Positions 34,130 through 46,942 of a stretch of DNA of 64,000 nucleotides are shown one piece after another. This DNA comes from Crocodylus rhombifer (Eukaryota > Chordata > Crocodylia > Crocodylidae). A program made the position numbers and the translations under genes. The notes under the pieces were generated by a model. It searched no databases. It was not told the DNA's origin and saw only the letters and a program-made list of their open reading frames with translations. Numbering within the stretch: the stretch's first letter is position 1; each line of letters opens with the position of its first letter. The stretch is taken from positions 186,001 to 250,000 of the forward strand of contig JAVSML010024708.1 in NCBI GenBank assembly GCA_038503035.1. Reading direction: 5' to 3'.

Positions 34130-34400
34130 GATTCCATCTCTAGAAAGCATGGGAATCTTTTCCCCTACCCTACTCTTCCTGGTCTCCAGGAGGAGGTAAA
34201 CTGAGGCAAACCATGAAGATGTCCAGTCTCCCAGGGAAGAGTCTTCCAGGAGGCTTTTCTCCCTGGGTATTGTCAAACTATTTTTCTCCCAGAGCAACTA
34301 TTTTTGCTCCAGGAAAAAAAGCTAGAACATTTGCATGCTTTTGGTTTCTACCGGGAGAATGCCAATTCTCCCAGTAAAAACTAAACATGGTCTAAGCCTC
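34130..34400 (+). repeat. Dispersed repeat, copy 2
   Basis: This is a diverged copy of 16860-17135 in the same orientation. Shared landmarks are TTTTTCTCCCAGAGCAACTA / TTTTCTCCTGGAGCAGCCAT, TTGCTC(C/T)AGG with an A-run, and GGTTTCTACCGGGAGAATGC. The family is unknown. Confidence 0.6.
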
Positions 34401-34409
34401 TTGAGGTGC

Positions 34410-36455
34410 CTAACAGGTGGAATATGATCTAGCTCTAGGTTTCTCACCTGATCAGCCTTTATTCTAGTATATGTATTGTTGATAACATCACTATCAACAT
34501 CAAGGCTGGTACTACGCTCCATTTTGTCAAACCTGAATTTATAACACCATTAAACTCATATGCCAAGTTGGCTCAGGAATAGCCCAGACTCTGGACAGGT
34601 GGCAGGTAGGTAACAGTGAGCTGTGCTTGGATCCATGTTTCTGCTAGCGCTCTGAATATCTGCCCCTTCATACTAGTTGTTTGTGTCAAGTTCAACCTTG
34701 TATTATGTCAGTACTTTCTTGACGTCACATGTCTGTGCATCATGTCCATTATAAGGAAGGTTTACTGAAGATTATTTTTTTAGCATCCTACCATAGTGGC
34801 ACCACTTTGAGATTGAAGGTGACTCTCATCAATTATTTCAGAGTTTAAGATGCATATCTATCAATTTATGATCCCAGGAGAACAACTAGCAGGCAATAAA
34901 GTAGTAGTTTGGTATTTGGCTCTCTCTAAGACATAGCAAAGCAAGAATTGACTGTGATAAACAATACCCTTGCAAAATGGACAGGTATTTAAGCCAGAGA
35001 ACTAAAGTTTGATCATGAGGTTTGTTGGCACCGAGAACTGACTAATGGCACTGCATAGGGATTTTGAAAGAGGGGAGGGAGATGATGAAAAACAAAATGC
35101 TTTAAATCAGGATGGTATCACATGTTCAACTAAACTCTTACAATGTACAATTAAAGTGCAAGCCAGTGCATGTTCAAACAATTTAGCACATTGTTAAGTG
35201 CCCTCATGGCATTGAAAAGTTGTTTCTTTTCAAGTGAGGGTTCTCTCAGAACACATGCTAATAAGTAACTACATTTCAATGATTTGCAACTAAACTCACA
35301 CCACTTTGCCACGTACTAACTTTAGTACATCACAATATTCAAATGATTTGCAACGGTTGCAAATGAATGTATAACAAGAGCCATGAACAGACAATGAGTT
35401 TCTCCTAGAACAGTTGCTCATCTGCCAGGAGAAAACCATGAATATACAGATGTTTAGGATTTTTCTCACAAAGCAAAAATGACTGTTTGAAGAGAAAAAT
35501 AACCTGGGAACAATGAGGGTTAAATCACTCCCATGACAGCTTCTCCTGAGAGCAATGTCTGCACAACCTACCCATCTGGGAAAATCTGCATCGCAGCCCT
35601 CCAGCATCCCAGGGTGCTTTGCTCCTCTCCCTTCCCCCTGACAGACAGTGCTGGACTCTGGATAGACTCTACTACTCCAGCCATGTTCCCTTCAGAATCC
35701 CATAAGGTACTTCAGAGAGATGTGGGCTGACTCTGCAGTCTGGGTCAGCCAATCCAGGTGCCCAGTACACTGTTTCCATTTGTATCCAGGCAGACTAAGG
35801 GAACCAGCAGAGCAGGCTAAAATGTGTGTGTACGTGTGGGGGGGGGAGGGGAAGGGGGTAGCTCCACAGTGTCAGCACTACAATCTCCCTGCTCTTGAAG
35901 GGATTATCTCTGGCATGTCTCTTCAGGTGTCTCCAGGTAAGATTTTCAACCAGGAACAAACCCAGGCAAATTCTCCCAGGTTATCTGAATGTGCATATGC
36001 AGCCAAAGTTCTCAGTCAATTAAGGCTGAAAAGGATCCTATGAATAATGGAAAAACACTGTTGAGGAAAAATAATAAACACTAAAATATACTAAGTGGGA
36101 TATTGCTGTTCCGACTTGGTATCATGATGGTAGGAGGTAACTGAAGAGCTCATCCAGTAAAAATAAGAAATAAGCTAGTGACAATTTCTGAATGCATATG
36201 AGAGCACAGTTCACCTGGGGAACACTTTGCTGTGACTCACTAACCAAGTGAAAGGATTAATAGGACTCAGAAAAGGATGACAAATATAATAGTAAGAATA
36301 TGCACAATTATTGGCCAGAATTAGTATTTTCTCTCTATCGCCAACCAGAGCCACCAACAATTTAGTATCTATTTATTTAGTCACATATATGGTCACTATC
36401 ACTACAGCATAGGGGTCTTCAGCCCTAGATCCCTAAGCCAATTCCCTCATATTAA
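34410..36455. other. Intronic stretch without recognised genes
   Basis: No gene was supported. A G-run lies near 35838-35846. Short ORFs near 35296-36043 have no recognisable domain. Confidence 0.45.
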
Positions 36456-36461
36456 ACTACA

Positions 36462-36993
36462 AGTATGACACAGCTGGAGTACTGTATCCAATTCTGTGCG
36501 CCCCATTTCAGGAGGGATGTGGACAACATGGAAAGGGTCCAGAGGAGGGCCACTCGCATGATCCGGGGACTACAGGGCAGACCCTACATTGAAAGACTGT
36601 GGGATCTAAACCTGTTCAGCCTTCACAAGAGAAGGCTGAGGGGGGACCTGGTGACTGGCTATAAACTCACTGGGGGGACCAGAAGGGTTTGGGGGAGACT
36701 GTTTCCCCTAGCGCCCCCTGGCATGACAAGGAACAATGGACACAAGTTATTAGAGAGTAGATTTAGATTAGACATCCGCAAGAACTGCTTCACAGTTAGG
36801 GCAGCTAGGAGCTGGAACCAACTTCCAAGGGAAGTGGTGCTGGCTCCTACCCTGGGGGTCTTTAAGAAGACGCTTGATGACTACCTGGCTGGACTCATTT
36901 GAGTCCAGTCTTTTTCTCCTACCCAGGCGGGGGGGTCGGGCTTGAAGATCTACAAGGTCCCTTCCAACCCTACTTCTATGATTCTATGATTAA
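36462..36993 (+). mobile_element. CR1 LINE 3' end (5'-truncated)
   Basis: A single open frame (36465-36902) gives TQLEYCIQFCAPHFRRDVDN, MERVQRRATRMIRG, IERLWDLNLFSLHKRRLRGD, GRLFPLAPPGMTRNN and ESRFRLDIRKNCFTVRAARS, then WNQLPREVVLAPTLG, with a proper stop. It is followed by the 3' UTR and the terminal CTTCTATGATTCTATGATT repeat. The intact frame over 145 codons shows it is younger than the 31-32 kb relic. It belongs to the same subfamily as the 24.6-kb copy. Confidence 0.94.
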
Positions 36994-36999
36994 CTCTAA

Positions 37000-38220
37000 G
37001 ACTGTTCAGATGCAGTTTCTCTTTATGGCTTTCTGTCCCAAATTCCCTAGGCAATACAAACAAAATACAGTATATGTGCTTTCCTATAGCATTATAAGCA
37101 AAGAGTACCTTAGATACATTTTCAATGGTTGTTTTAGAATATCACATGAACAATTTTATAGTTTGTAATACCTGGCAAAAACATTTTACATCATCTTACG
37201 ACACCTCAAAGCATTATGTTAAAATTTAACTCCTATAAAATATTTAACAACTGCTCATTTGCAGTCATGCACAGCAAAAAACAGCAACCTTTAGCGTAAT
37301 ATACTTTTAAATTAAAATTAATATATTCTTATGTTAAATATTTCATCATTTTTATAATTCATTTAAATGTATTCACTATTACTACTGACTTTATGACACT
37401 ATTTTAATAGCAGTATTAATATTTAGATATCACATTAATTTTTGTTTCTGCCTCACACTTTCTGTATTTCTCATGTGGTGCTCTCATCTCCCACCTGCAC
37501 TGTATAAAAAGAATACAATATTTCATAATGTAATGCATATTGTACTCCTCCCCTGAAGACAGTAAAATGCTAATTTGCAAGTTTAATCTTAAAAGCACTT
37601 CACATGCAAAAATAAACCTTATTACAGTGTTCAAATAAGGACTCTGGGTACCTCAATTCTGGGCACACTAATTGAGCTACAGAAAAGAGCCCTGATTCTC
37701 AAAAAGCACAAGTTCTCAAATCTTCTAAAAACAAAAGGCCCTTTCATGATGTTTTATGTTAAGCACTCAAAATTTTCTGGTCATAAAACATTTCCAACAT
37801 TCTAAATCTAACCAAAAATTTGTCTAGTCAAGAAAAGGTAACATAATAAAATGAGGCCCAAATGCATCCTCCATGTAGAAATAAATGAAAACAATATCAG
37901 AGGGAACAGCAGTAGAAGTTCAGGCAAACATATCCATAAATCCTGAGTTTCTCTTGCACTATGATTCAAAACATTCATTATTCCAAAGATGCTGCCAGCT
38001 GTAAGGAACTATATTTTATGCTTGTGTCATAGAAAATGAACCTTCATATTTCATTACAGGTCATCAGATTTTATTAAATCTTTTTCCCCTTGGTACAGCT
38101 AATGAACTACCTATTAAAGATTTCTGTAGTGATACCATAGGCAAAAAATGCTTGTTTCAATTAAATTTTGGAGTCTTCCATATTCATAAGCTATAAATGG
38201 TGCTGAATTTATTTTACATC
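37000..38220. other. AT-rich intronic stretch, nothing recognised
   Basis: No gene or transposon structure was recognised. Confidence 0.5.
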
Positions 38221-38379
38221 TTAATGCAGTGGAGCAGATCAAGTATCAACCACGGCATTTGTGCAAGACATAGGTGTTGATCAGTTAGGAACACTGGACT
38301 GGAAAGGGGTCTCTCAGGGCCCTGCATTATAGGTAGTCATCTGTCTAAAAAGTCCACTCTAGCTTCTTCCATACTACAG

Positions 38380-40990
38380 CCACAAGCCAAAAAAGCCTAT
38401 ATATGTTGCAGGTAAAAATAGAGAGAGATGGGAGACTGCCAATACCTTGCCACTGCAGAGGCAGAGAAATAATGAATTTATAAAATTCTCAAATGATATC
38501 AAGAAGCAACCTGTCTCTTATGCTAGAGGAAGAAAAAAAAAATACTTTGCCAAGGTTACCCTGGGGAACAATTTCTTCCTGACGGGTGCAGGACCCTCTA
38601 CCCAAGTATGTGAGAGATTTCTAAGGATCAGCAGGAACACCAGCATCAGACTCAGAATGCCTGTGGCCAGTGTCTAATGTTTCAGAAGGACAAAAAAACC
38701 CCCACCACACCAGAATATTACAAAACATCCATAAGGAAGGGGAAAAATATTTCTGGACTCTACAGTTGGCCGGCAGAAGTCCCAAAGCATGGGACTACCA
38801 AGAACTTCATACAGAGAAATAGCACCTCAACACTTCAAAGAAGAGTCACTCCTCAGCCCCAACATTGGGTGGGCCAAGATGGTAATCCCCACAAAGCACA
38901 GATCTAAAAATAAATCCCATTACAGTACTCCTTCCATATATTTGCCAGTTTCAAACTTGAAGTAGTTCAGGTCTTTACCCCAACTATGCTTGGGATACCA
39001 GTTCAAACTTAAAATTTCTGTCTATTAATTCTATCAAATTCTATCAATTTATAGCCATTAATATCTTGCATTACTATGGCTACTTAATTTTAGCTTTTCT
39101 CCTCCCCTAATATTCACCATGTCAATGGATTTTTAAAGACTAATCTTACCCCCCCACCTTTGTTTTGTGAAGTTCAGCAAGCTAAACTCTTAATGTACTC
39201 TTATAAGATAGATTTTCCATTCCCGTACTATTGTAGCAAACCTTTTTCCTTATTCTGCTTTACCGATGAGTGTGCTGTAGTATTACTCTAGCCATGCCTC
39301 TACTCTACTCTAGTATACAGCAGACTTGCATTAGCCTTTCCAATAATAATAATTACTCAAACCACTGCATGTGGTTCAAGTTCATCCTATGATTGATGAT
39401 CTAGGTACTTCTCTTAATCTGCTCATCTAGTCTATAAGGCCCCATGTTATAGATAAAGTTCTTCATATTAATTCCTAAGTGCACGATTTTGTACCTTGTA
39501 CTATTAAACTTAATTCTAATAATTAATTTTAATTCCATTTCTAATATACTACTCTACAATGTTATCTAAGTCTTTGTGCATAATAAACTGACCATAGCAG
39601 CAGTGTTACTCAGCTTAATGCATCCACAAGTTTCATAAATACACATCCAGTTTCTCCACCACACATGCTAATGAAAAAATTAAAGTAAGGTATGCCCTAA
39701 TATCCCTGCTTGAGGAAGACCACCAGAAAACATTCTCCAGTTGGATAACTCACCTTTCAACATAGTCCATTTATCAACTTCACAATTACAGCATTAATAC
39801 CCATCCTCACTAGCTTGCCTAATAAATTTCCCATGAGGCACAGCATCAAAAGGCTATGCTTACATATTGATCAGGTCCACTGCACTGTTCTTGTTTGGAG
39901 AAGTTAGTGATCCTGCCAGAGAAGAATATTAAATAGATTTGATGTGTTCTTTCTTAGATAAAAAACATGTAATGTATTTGTCCCATTTTCAGGTTTCCTG
40001 TCCTATTACTTTCCTATCCTTTATTATGTTTCATTTCAATTTCTCTTGCTATTCAAGTCACAGCTTTTTCATAATTCTGAAATGGAAATTATCCTGTCCC
40101 CTTTTTTGTGACGCTAAGCAACTAGATTTTGCTTCCACACAAGATGATGTATTTTCTATCATCTTCCTATTTCTGTATGGTTGGTAAACTATTTTCCTCA
40201 TTTACATCCGCACATGTATTAAAGACTACAGCCACACCTAAGGTTATCCTTGATCTCCACCCTGTCATCAATATATAGCAACTTCACTTCTTTCTTTCTG
40301 GTGTTCTTTTATGACTCTAGGTACGCTACCTAATCTTTATCAGGGAAATTATTTTTTCCGGCAAGACTCAATTTCTACTAATATTAGATTGTCCAAAGAA
40401 CTTAAAGAAATCCTTATCCGTTTCTAAGTCTGACCTGAGATCTACAGGGAAGTCCCCACTAATATGGCCTCTTGGCCATATTCCCTGTATGGCCTCTTCT
40501 ATTATTTCTTCTTAATGAATTTTCATCTAAGCCAATTCTGCTTTATCTATGCCAGAAGTACTCAACTGCTAGCCCATAGGGCTCTCCAAAGGTCCCACAG
40601 GGCTCTCCAAAGGTACAGAAATTTGACAGCAGGGAAAACATGGCAAATTTCCCAACATGCCAGGAGCCCTGTAGGCTGGTTAATATGGCCCTACATGTCA
40701 AGGAACACCAGCATGCAGTCAGGCTGGTTCATAGAATTGCACCCAAAGACCAACTCCACACAGGACACAACCCACAGGGCAACCCAATGCCACTCACCTA
40801 GCCCATGAGGCCAGAAGGCTGGGTGCCACTACTGTATGCCATCATAATTTATTCATCTTCACTAACACTACCCTTTCATTATATATAGTGTTGCCCCATC
40901 ACCTTTGTCCACATTTTTATTAGTGTTAAACAGCTCGTACATTTCAAGATGCTACTACGATCATAGCTACTATTCTACCATGTTTTTCTT
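38380..40990 (-). mobile_element. Ancient L3/CR1-like LINE relic, interrupted by a MITE
   Basis: The plus strand is the antisense of an old L3/CR1 element. Clear pieces are AATTTCTTCCTGACGGGTGC near 38571, CCCATGAGGCACAGCATCAA (39830) with ATTGATCAGGTCCACTGCAC (39867), and a GCATTACTATGGCTACTT-like 3' portion. The second piece is antisense of the RT block that reads DxVYLDFSKAFDxV in intact elements. The segment 40553-40834 is a later hAT-like insertion. No frame survives. The outer limits are approximate. Confidence 0.6.
40553..40834. mobile_element. hAT-like MITE, copy A (282 bp)
   Basis: It starts CAGAAGTACTCAACTGCTAG and ends GGGTGCCACTACTG, so the termini are CAG...CTG with an imperfect inverted repeat (the left ACTCAACTGCTAGCCC mirrors the right end). 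It is flanked by identical TATGC at 40548-40552 and 40835-40839. There is no coding capacity. It inserted into the old L3/CR1 relic, so it is younger than that relic. Confidence 0.72.
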
Positions 40991-41547
40991 GTTCCTATAA
41001 TGGGATGTGCAATTAGCCACCCAGGAGTTCTAATTCTTCTATTTTATTGAAATGGGGAAAGGATAGAACCCTTCCACTGGAACAAAGGAAATAACTAACA
41101 CTCTCAGTTATTCCCTTAAAAAGTAAACAGCATAAAGAGTATGTCATACAGTTATACATTGATTATGACATTCAACAGACTCACAACAGCCAATTTCCTA
41201 TAGTATATACTTTTCTTTTTGTTTTTTCTTCCCCACATTTCCTTTTTTTAAAAAATAAACAAATCAGTTTAATACTTGCTGCCATTATATGGGTACATTT
41301 TCTTGCTTAACCTTGCAACAATAGTTTTTGAGGTGTCACTTTGAAGCAACTGTTTTTCAAAGTATTGACTTCAAGAAAACACATAATTGGCCCCCCCCAT
41401 GTGCACAAACTTACAATCATTGTTGTATATACATTGCCTGATACTTGCAATATCATTTTTAAACAGAAAAGTTAAAGATTTTACCCTCCTCCTTCATCAA
41501 AACACATGAATTGTTATTTTATGTTGCCATTATTTTAGGCCCTAATC

Positions 41548-42145
41548 CAGGGGCACTCAACCCCTGGCCCTAGGCCAGGTCCAGCCCATAGAGCCATGTC
41601 ATCTGACATGCAAAAATCTGACATCAGGGGAGCAGTTCAACGTTAATTGCTGCTCTCTTGCTGCCAAATTTTTGCACCTATGGGAAGTCCCTCAGGTCAA
41701 ATAATGTGGGCCTTGAACACTAGATCGGCTGTACAGGGATGGGGCAGCATGAAGCCTGATCTAGGTGCCTGGGGCAGACAGGGCTGGAACTGCACGGGGC
41801 CTAATCTAGGTGTGTAGAGCTGAGCCAAGACAGAGTGTGACCAGATCCTGGTGCACAGGGATGAGCCAAGGTAATGCAGAACCCAGTCTGGGCAAGCAAA
41901 GCTAGTATGGCGTGGGACCTGATCCTAAAGTGTGGGGCTGGGCTAAGGAAGCATGGGGCCAGGCTAAGACAGCGTGGGGCCTGATCTGGGTACACGGGGA
42001 CCGATTTGCACCTGCAGGGCCCAGCCAAGGCACTGCAGGGCCCAGTCCAGAAATGTGGGCCCAACCCTGTGTAGGATATGGCCTGCAAACTGGCCTCATG
42101 CCACTCATCAGACCTATGGGGCCAGAAGGGTGAGTGCCACCTTTC
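41548..42145. mobile_element. hAT-like MITE, copy B (598 bp)
   Basis: It starts CAGGGGCACTCAACCCCTGG and ends GGGGCCAGAAGGGTGAGTGC then CACCTTTC. In reverse complement the right end gives GCACTCACCCTTCTGGCCCC, a 20-bp imperfect inverted match to the left end. The flanks TAATC (41543-41547) and TAATT (42146-42150) are a 4/5 target duplication. The interior holds several diverged units of GGGGCCTGATCTGGGT-type sequence. The 135-codon minus-strand ORF over it is compositional. Confidence 0.78.
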
Positions 42146-42159
42146 TAATTTAAAGTTAC

Positions 42160-43850
42160 TTTGGCATACAAGTGATCTCACATGCTTAAAAGTTGCCCCA
42201 AAGCTCAAATACCTTGGCTGAATCAGGATCTAAAATATCATCTCTTTGGTGACATCCCGATGACATATAGTCTGACCAAGTCATTTTCTCTAAAGGAAGT
42301 AAGACTCTTTCAAGCTGAGAAATAGGCTGCCTAGTTAGTATCACAGTTAACATGAAAAGTATCTGTGCCCACAAGTTGAATGCTTGTAAGTGCAAAAGAC
42401 TGAAAATTACAGAACAATCTGTACTGCTACTTGCTAATAGTGCACAGCAATGCCAAGGTAGAGCAGGATGATATGCAGAGCTGAAATGTAAAAAAAGCAC
42501 AAGAATTTTAAATCAGATTCATAACATGAAGTTCAAATTTAGCCTCTTGTTCTATGCAATTTGCCAAGATAGAAAATTGCTTTAGAGGTGAAAAACAAAA
42601 CAGCAATCTTCTAAAAGGGAAAAACGGCAAAGGGAAGTAAGCTATTTGACTAAAACTAAAGGGGGATTAAAAATTTTAGGAGCCAAATAATTCAATAAAT
42701 ACTAAAAAAAATTCCATGCTTCAAGAACTCTTCAATTCACATTTCTCATGCTATACTTGTAATATGACTAGGCTTTGCAGAATTTGATTTTATTTGTTTA
42801 TAATTTCAAAAGCTAAAATAAATGTTTATATGTAAGAATTTATTTTGATTTTTATCAATTTAAATTTTCAGGATTGCACAAAATTATGGGTATGGGGGGC
42901 AGACAATTTAGTAATGACAGTATACATTTCAAAATGTAAAAAGAAAAAAAGTCCATGAATCAGTAAATCATACCTGCTTTAATTCATTCTGTTCATTTAA
43001 CAGGAAAGAGTCCAGTAGGCGGGGACCAGAAGAGGAGGGCAGCAGCATTAGCAGAGCTCTGGGTAACCAGAGAGTGGCAGCAGCCACCCTCAGCCTCTTC
43101 CTCCCCACCCTCAGCCTACCCAGCCCAGGCAGGACCCCACTGCCAACAGGCTGGAGCATGCAATACTCTTCCTCCTTCCTTTTTGACTTAGTATCATCCT
43201 ATATAAATATAAAAGATGCCAGAGAGTTAATCTTCTTGGAAGTATGGAATTCTTCCAAGCAGAGGAATCACTGGAGGATGAAAATTTATTGGGGCCCTGA
43301 GAAACTTTAGGTCCCCCACACCTGATTTAATAGCCCTATTAAACATTTATACAGTGTGTTAATAACTAAAGCACAACACGTGATGTTGAAATTAACTACT
43401 CAATTTTGCCACAAACAAAACTGAATAAAACAACTGCCTTTGGAAAATGATTCAAATGCATGCGATTGCCATAAATGTATAACACGAAAGGAATGATGTT
43501 TTAGTTCAGTGGTCATGTATATTCTTGTTTGACTATTTTTTTTTTAAATATACATTTTTCATTGTACCTACACTATGGTAAACTACTACAAGAAAAACAC
43601 AGGCTGTACCAATAGCCTCAAGTATAAATAATCACTGCCAGTAATTCTTGCTACTAAAATAAAGCAGTAGGCCTACACAATACATCTCAATTTTGTTTAA
43701 TCATTCCTGAAACATGAAACGTGCTAAACTTCATATAATGTAAAATCTCTTTTATACATCCATTACACCTTTGTTTTAATACTACCATCATATAATTATG
43801 TAACCAAAATGTGAAAAAAAATACTAACATAAAATCTCATGAGAATATGT
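42160..43850. other. Intronic stretch without recognised genes
   Basis: Mostly AT-rich. A small GC-rich patch at 43005-43160 (GCAGCAGCATTAGCAGAGCT, then a C-rich run) looks like a repeat fragment of unknown family. No gene is supported. Confidence 0.45.
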
Positions 43851-43869
43851 CTTACCTTTTAAATGATCA

Positions 43870-44800
43870 TGCTTGTGAACACCGCAGGGAGAGGGGCCTG
43901 GGCTGAGATTCTGGAGACTGTCTCCAGCCTGTCCAGGTCCTGTGGCTGCATGGGCAGCTCTGATTTTGGCTGCAACAGAGGTATCAGGAACAACGTGCCA
44001 GCAGCTCCCTTCACCTGTGCAGGTGCTTGGGCAGCTCTGGCCTAGGGGAAGGACCCACTGTGGTGAGGCCAAGCTCTGCCTTCCGTAGACAGCTAGGTCC
44101 TGGGAGCAGAGCTACGGAGAGGATTCAGCTGAGGCCTGCACTGGGGCTGCGGGGGCTTGGCTCTGCATCAAACAAGCCTCCCAGCAGGGCCCCAAAAGAA
44201 GGCATCAGATGGGGAAGGCACTTCCCCATGGCCTAGAAGCTCCTGCATGCTCCAGCTGGCTGGCAGAGACCCCCAGACAGGACCTCCAGAGTGACATGCG
44301 GGCTGCCCATCCAGCAGAGGCTGGTCCCACTCCACCATCCCCACCCAACATCAGCTCATGGAACAAGCACCCTGACCAGCTCCTGTAGTGTTAGAGATTT
44401 TTCCCAGGGGGCCCTTGATTGGCAGGGGCCCATGTATTAATCCACCCGTGAGAAGAACTGTTTGGGAGCTTCCCCTCCTTTCCCCCTTTGGGTAGGTGTT
44501 TGTTTAGGTAGTCTCTTATTTCCCTCCAGCCCCCTTTCCTGCACCTCTGAACAAGCAGTTAATTGCTTAACTGATGAGTTACCAGGTTGCCCACTATGTT
44601 CCTTTTTAACTCCTCCACTCTGTCCCCCCTTCTCTTTCTCCACTGTCCAGTAACAGGAGCAAGGGTTCCCTATTACAGCCCCCTTTCTGACAATTTTGAT
44701 TATTACCGATGTGAATGGTCTCTGTTGGTGGTGTGGCTTGATGGCCGTTTATCTATGTTTATCAATAAAAACCGAGTCCTGCCACACCTAAGTATGACAT
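43870..44800 (+). mobile_element. Possible LTR or LTR-like block
   Basis: A GC-rich block whose right part (about 44388-44790) resembles an LTR. A candidate TGTAGTGTTAGAG start is followed by about 370 bp and an AATAAA at 44764-44769, then CCGAGTCCTGCCACA. That last octamer, CTGCCACA, equals the terminal octamer of the solo LTR at 1219-2245. A matching target duplication was not found, so the boundaries are open. No ORF with a recognisable domain lies inside. Confidence 0.4.
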
Positions 44801-45780
44801 GTCCCTAAACATTTTCATGAGTTTACAAGAGAAAATAACAACTGTCTGAGAGTAGACAATTCCATACTTCCAAGCAAATGAAATCTCTCTGGCATCTGTT
44901 ATTGTTATATAGGATGATACTAAGTCGAAATAGGAGATACTTTAAAGATTTTTAAGATAGCAGAACTTATTTCTCACATGAGGAACCAGGAGAGGCTGGT
45001 GTGATTGAAGTATTTCAAAATTCACAAAGCCTAACACTTCCCAGACTGCACCCAGAGCTAACTGGCTGAGACGCATGGAGCAAAGCACAAGATTAATATC
45101 TAATGGAGTCTTTTGAGATTTGATGCAATCTATATTATATCTCTACTGTGAATCATATCACAGAAAAAGAAACAGATGCCTTGTGCTTCAATAGCCTGTG
45201 ACATTACACTGTGAACGTGTTAAAGTCAGAAACTGTTTCTGTAGTTTTGTCAGGTTTTAGACAAGTCCTGTATAAATCACAGTTGTGGGTATACTTTGGT
45301 TATAAACAGCAGGAAAGATTGCAAGCTATGACAGGAAAATAAATCAGTGTGTTCTTGTGCAGAATATGCAGAAGCAGGTTGTGAACAAGGAAAATAAGTC
45401 TTTCACAATGTCACATGTTTCTGGGCAGTACCTAAGTATGAAAACATGACCAAGGTTGAGGAGCTCAGGGAAAGAGAAAATATATAAATAGCACTTACAG
45501 AAGTTAGGAACAATATTTAAAAGAAATGCATATTTACAGATAAGATAAATGATTAACAAAACCAGTGAGAGCTTGCCTACATGTGGTTATCAAGATCTTG
45601 ATCCCAGGTACAACCGAGTAGACAGTGAAAACAAATCTACAAATGTTACTTGAAATCAAAAAAGTTTAAAATGCCACTTTTGTGTTTGTTTTCTTCAAAT
45701 ATACCATCAGCTAAAACTTCAAATATCAAACACTTCTCCTATACAGCTTTAAAAGACTTTTAATCTATGGGCTACTTCCT

Positions 45781-45890
45781 AGTAGGCATAAATTCATATA
45801 ACTCCAACAAATTCAGTAGAAGTACCTTACCTTGCAGTGAGCATCTGGGTCAGTAATTTTAGTACTGATTACTTTTTTTTCAAAATCTAG
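45781..45890 (+). repeat. Direct repeat unit, copy 1
   Basis: This is similar over about 105 bp to 46548-46652. Shared segments include GGCATAAATTCATATAACTC / GGCATAAATGCATACAACTC, CA(A/G)CAAATTCA and TTGCAGT(G/A)AG(C/A)ATCTGGGTC followed by TGATTTTAGTA-like sequence. Both may be copies of an old dispersed repeat whose sense reads '...GGAGTTATGC...'; a local duplication is the alternative. Confidence 0.65.
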
Positions 45891-46547
45891 GGGGTTTTTT
45901 TGTTTGTTTTTATAAAATGTCCTTGATATATCAATTTGAATGATGAATAAGTGCAAGAAAACTCTGATCCACTTACTACTTGTCTGTTGGCAGAAAGAAA
46001 GGTAAAGAATCAGGTATGACATAGTGAATTTATCTTCCACCTTTAATCCCCAGGACAATATAGAAGTTCTCCAAAAACGAAAAGGTAGAAATATAAAAGA
46101 TTCTATTGGTACCGGTATTAGAAGGCTAGATTAGTAGGTAGAATTAAAACAAAAAGGAAAAATTCAGCAACAGGATAATGAAAATAAAGAACAATTTAAT
46201 GAAAATGGAAAGAGCTCAATGAAAAGCAGGTATAATAGTCTATGGGATCCTCATCAGCCGCCCCAGAAGAAGAAAATATATTATCCATTCACTTTAAAAG
46301 TGGAAAAAGCACCAGAAAATACAGACACTCTTGTATTGACAAAGATATGATCTAGCTGAACCAAGAGGATTCACAAGACTCTGTGCATTGTTATTTTATG
46401 ATAACCTACCAGTTCAGTACACGGTAAGATTACAAGAAAGATCCAAATGAAACTGAAGATAGTGGAAAGGCCTTGCATTTATTTATTTATTTATTTTTTT
46501 CAAGGCGGTTTGGATCACACACTAAAATCTACGGGGTATGTCACTAC

Positions 46548-46652
46548 TAGTGGGCATAAATGCATACAACTCCAGCAAATTCAATAAAAGTACTTAATCT
46601 TGCAGTAAGAATCTGGGTCTGTGATTTTAGTAATGATTAATTTATTTTTTCA
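46548..46652 (+). repeat. Direct repeat unit, copy 2
   Basis: Second copy of the 45781-45890 unit, about 767 bp downstream in the same orientation, roughly 80% similar by eye. The sequence between the units shows no obvious duplication. A (TTTA)n run lies just upstream at 46478-46500. Confidence 0.65.
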
Positions 46653-46942
46653 ACAAAATGAAACCAAAATAACCTACAAATCTCTCCATGCCACTTCATC
46701 TCTCAAGTTCTAGAATACGCTCCCATATGATGTCAGGGGGATTATATATATGCATGTGTATCGTATATCATATCACACACCACACATACACACCTACTTA
46801 AAGTGAAACACACAGATGATGCATTTTATGGCATTAGAGAAAAGCACAGGTAAAAATCCCATGATTACACAATTAATGTATTTAATCGCTACAATTAAAA
46901 TTATTAAGTAATACTGATTTTACTTTTTTCTTTTTAATATAG

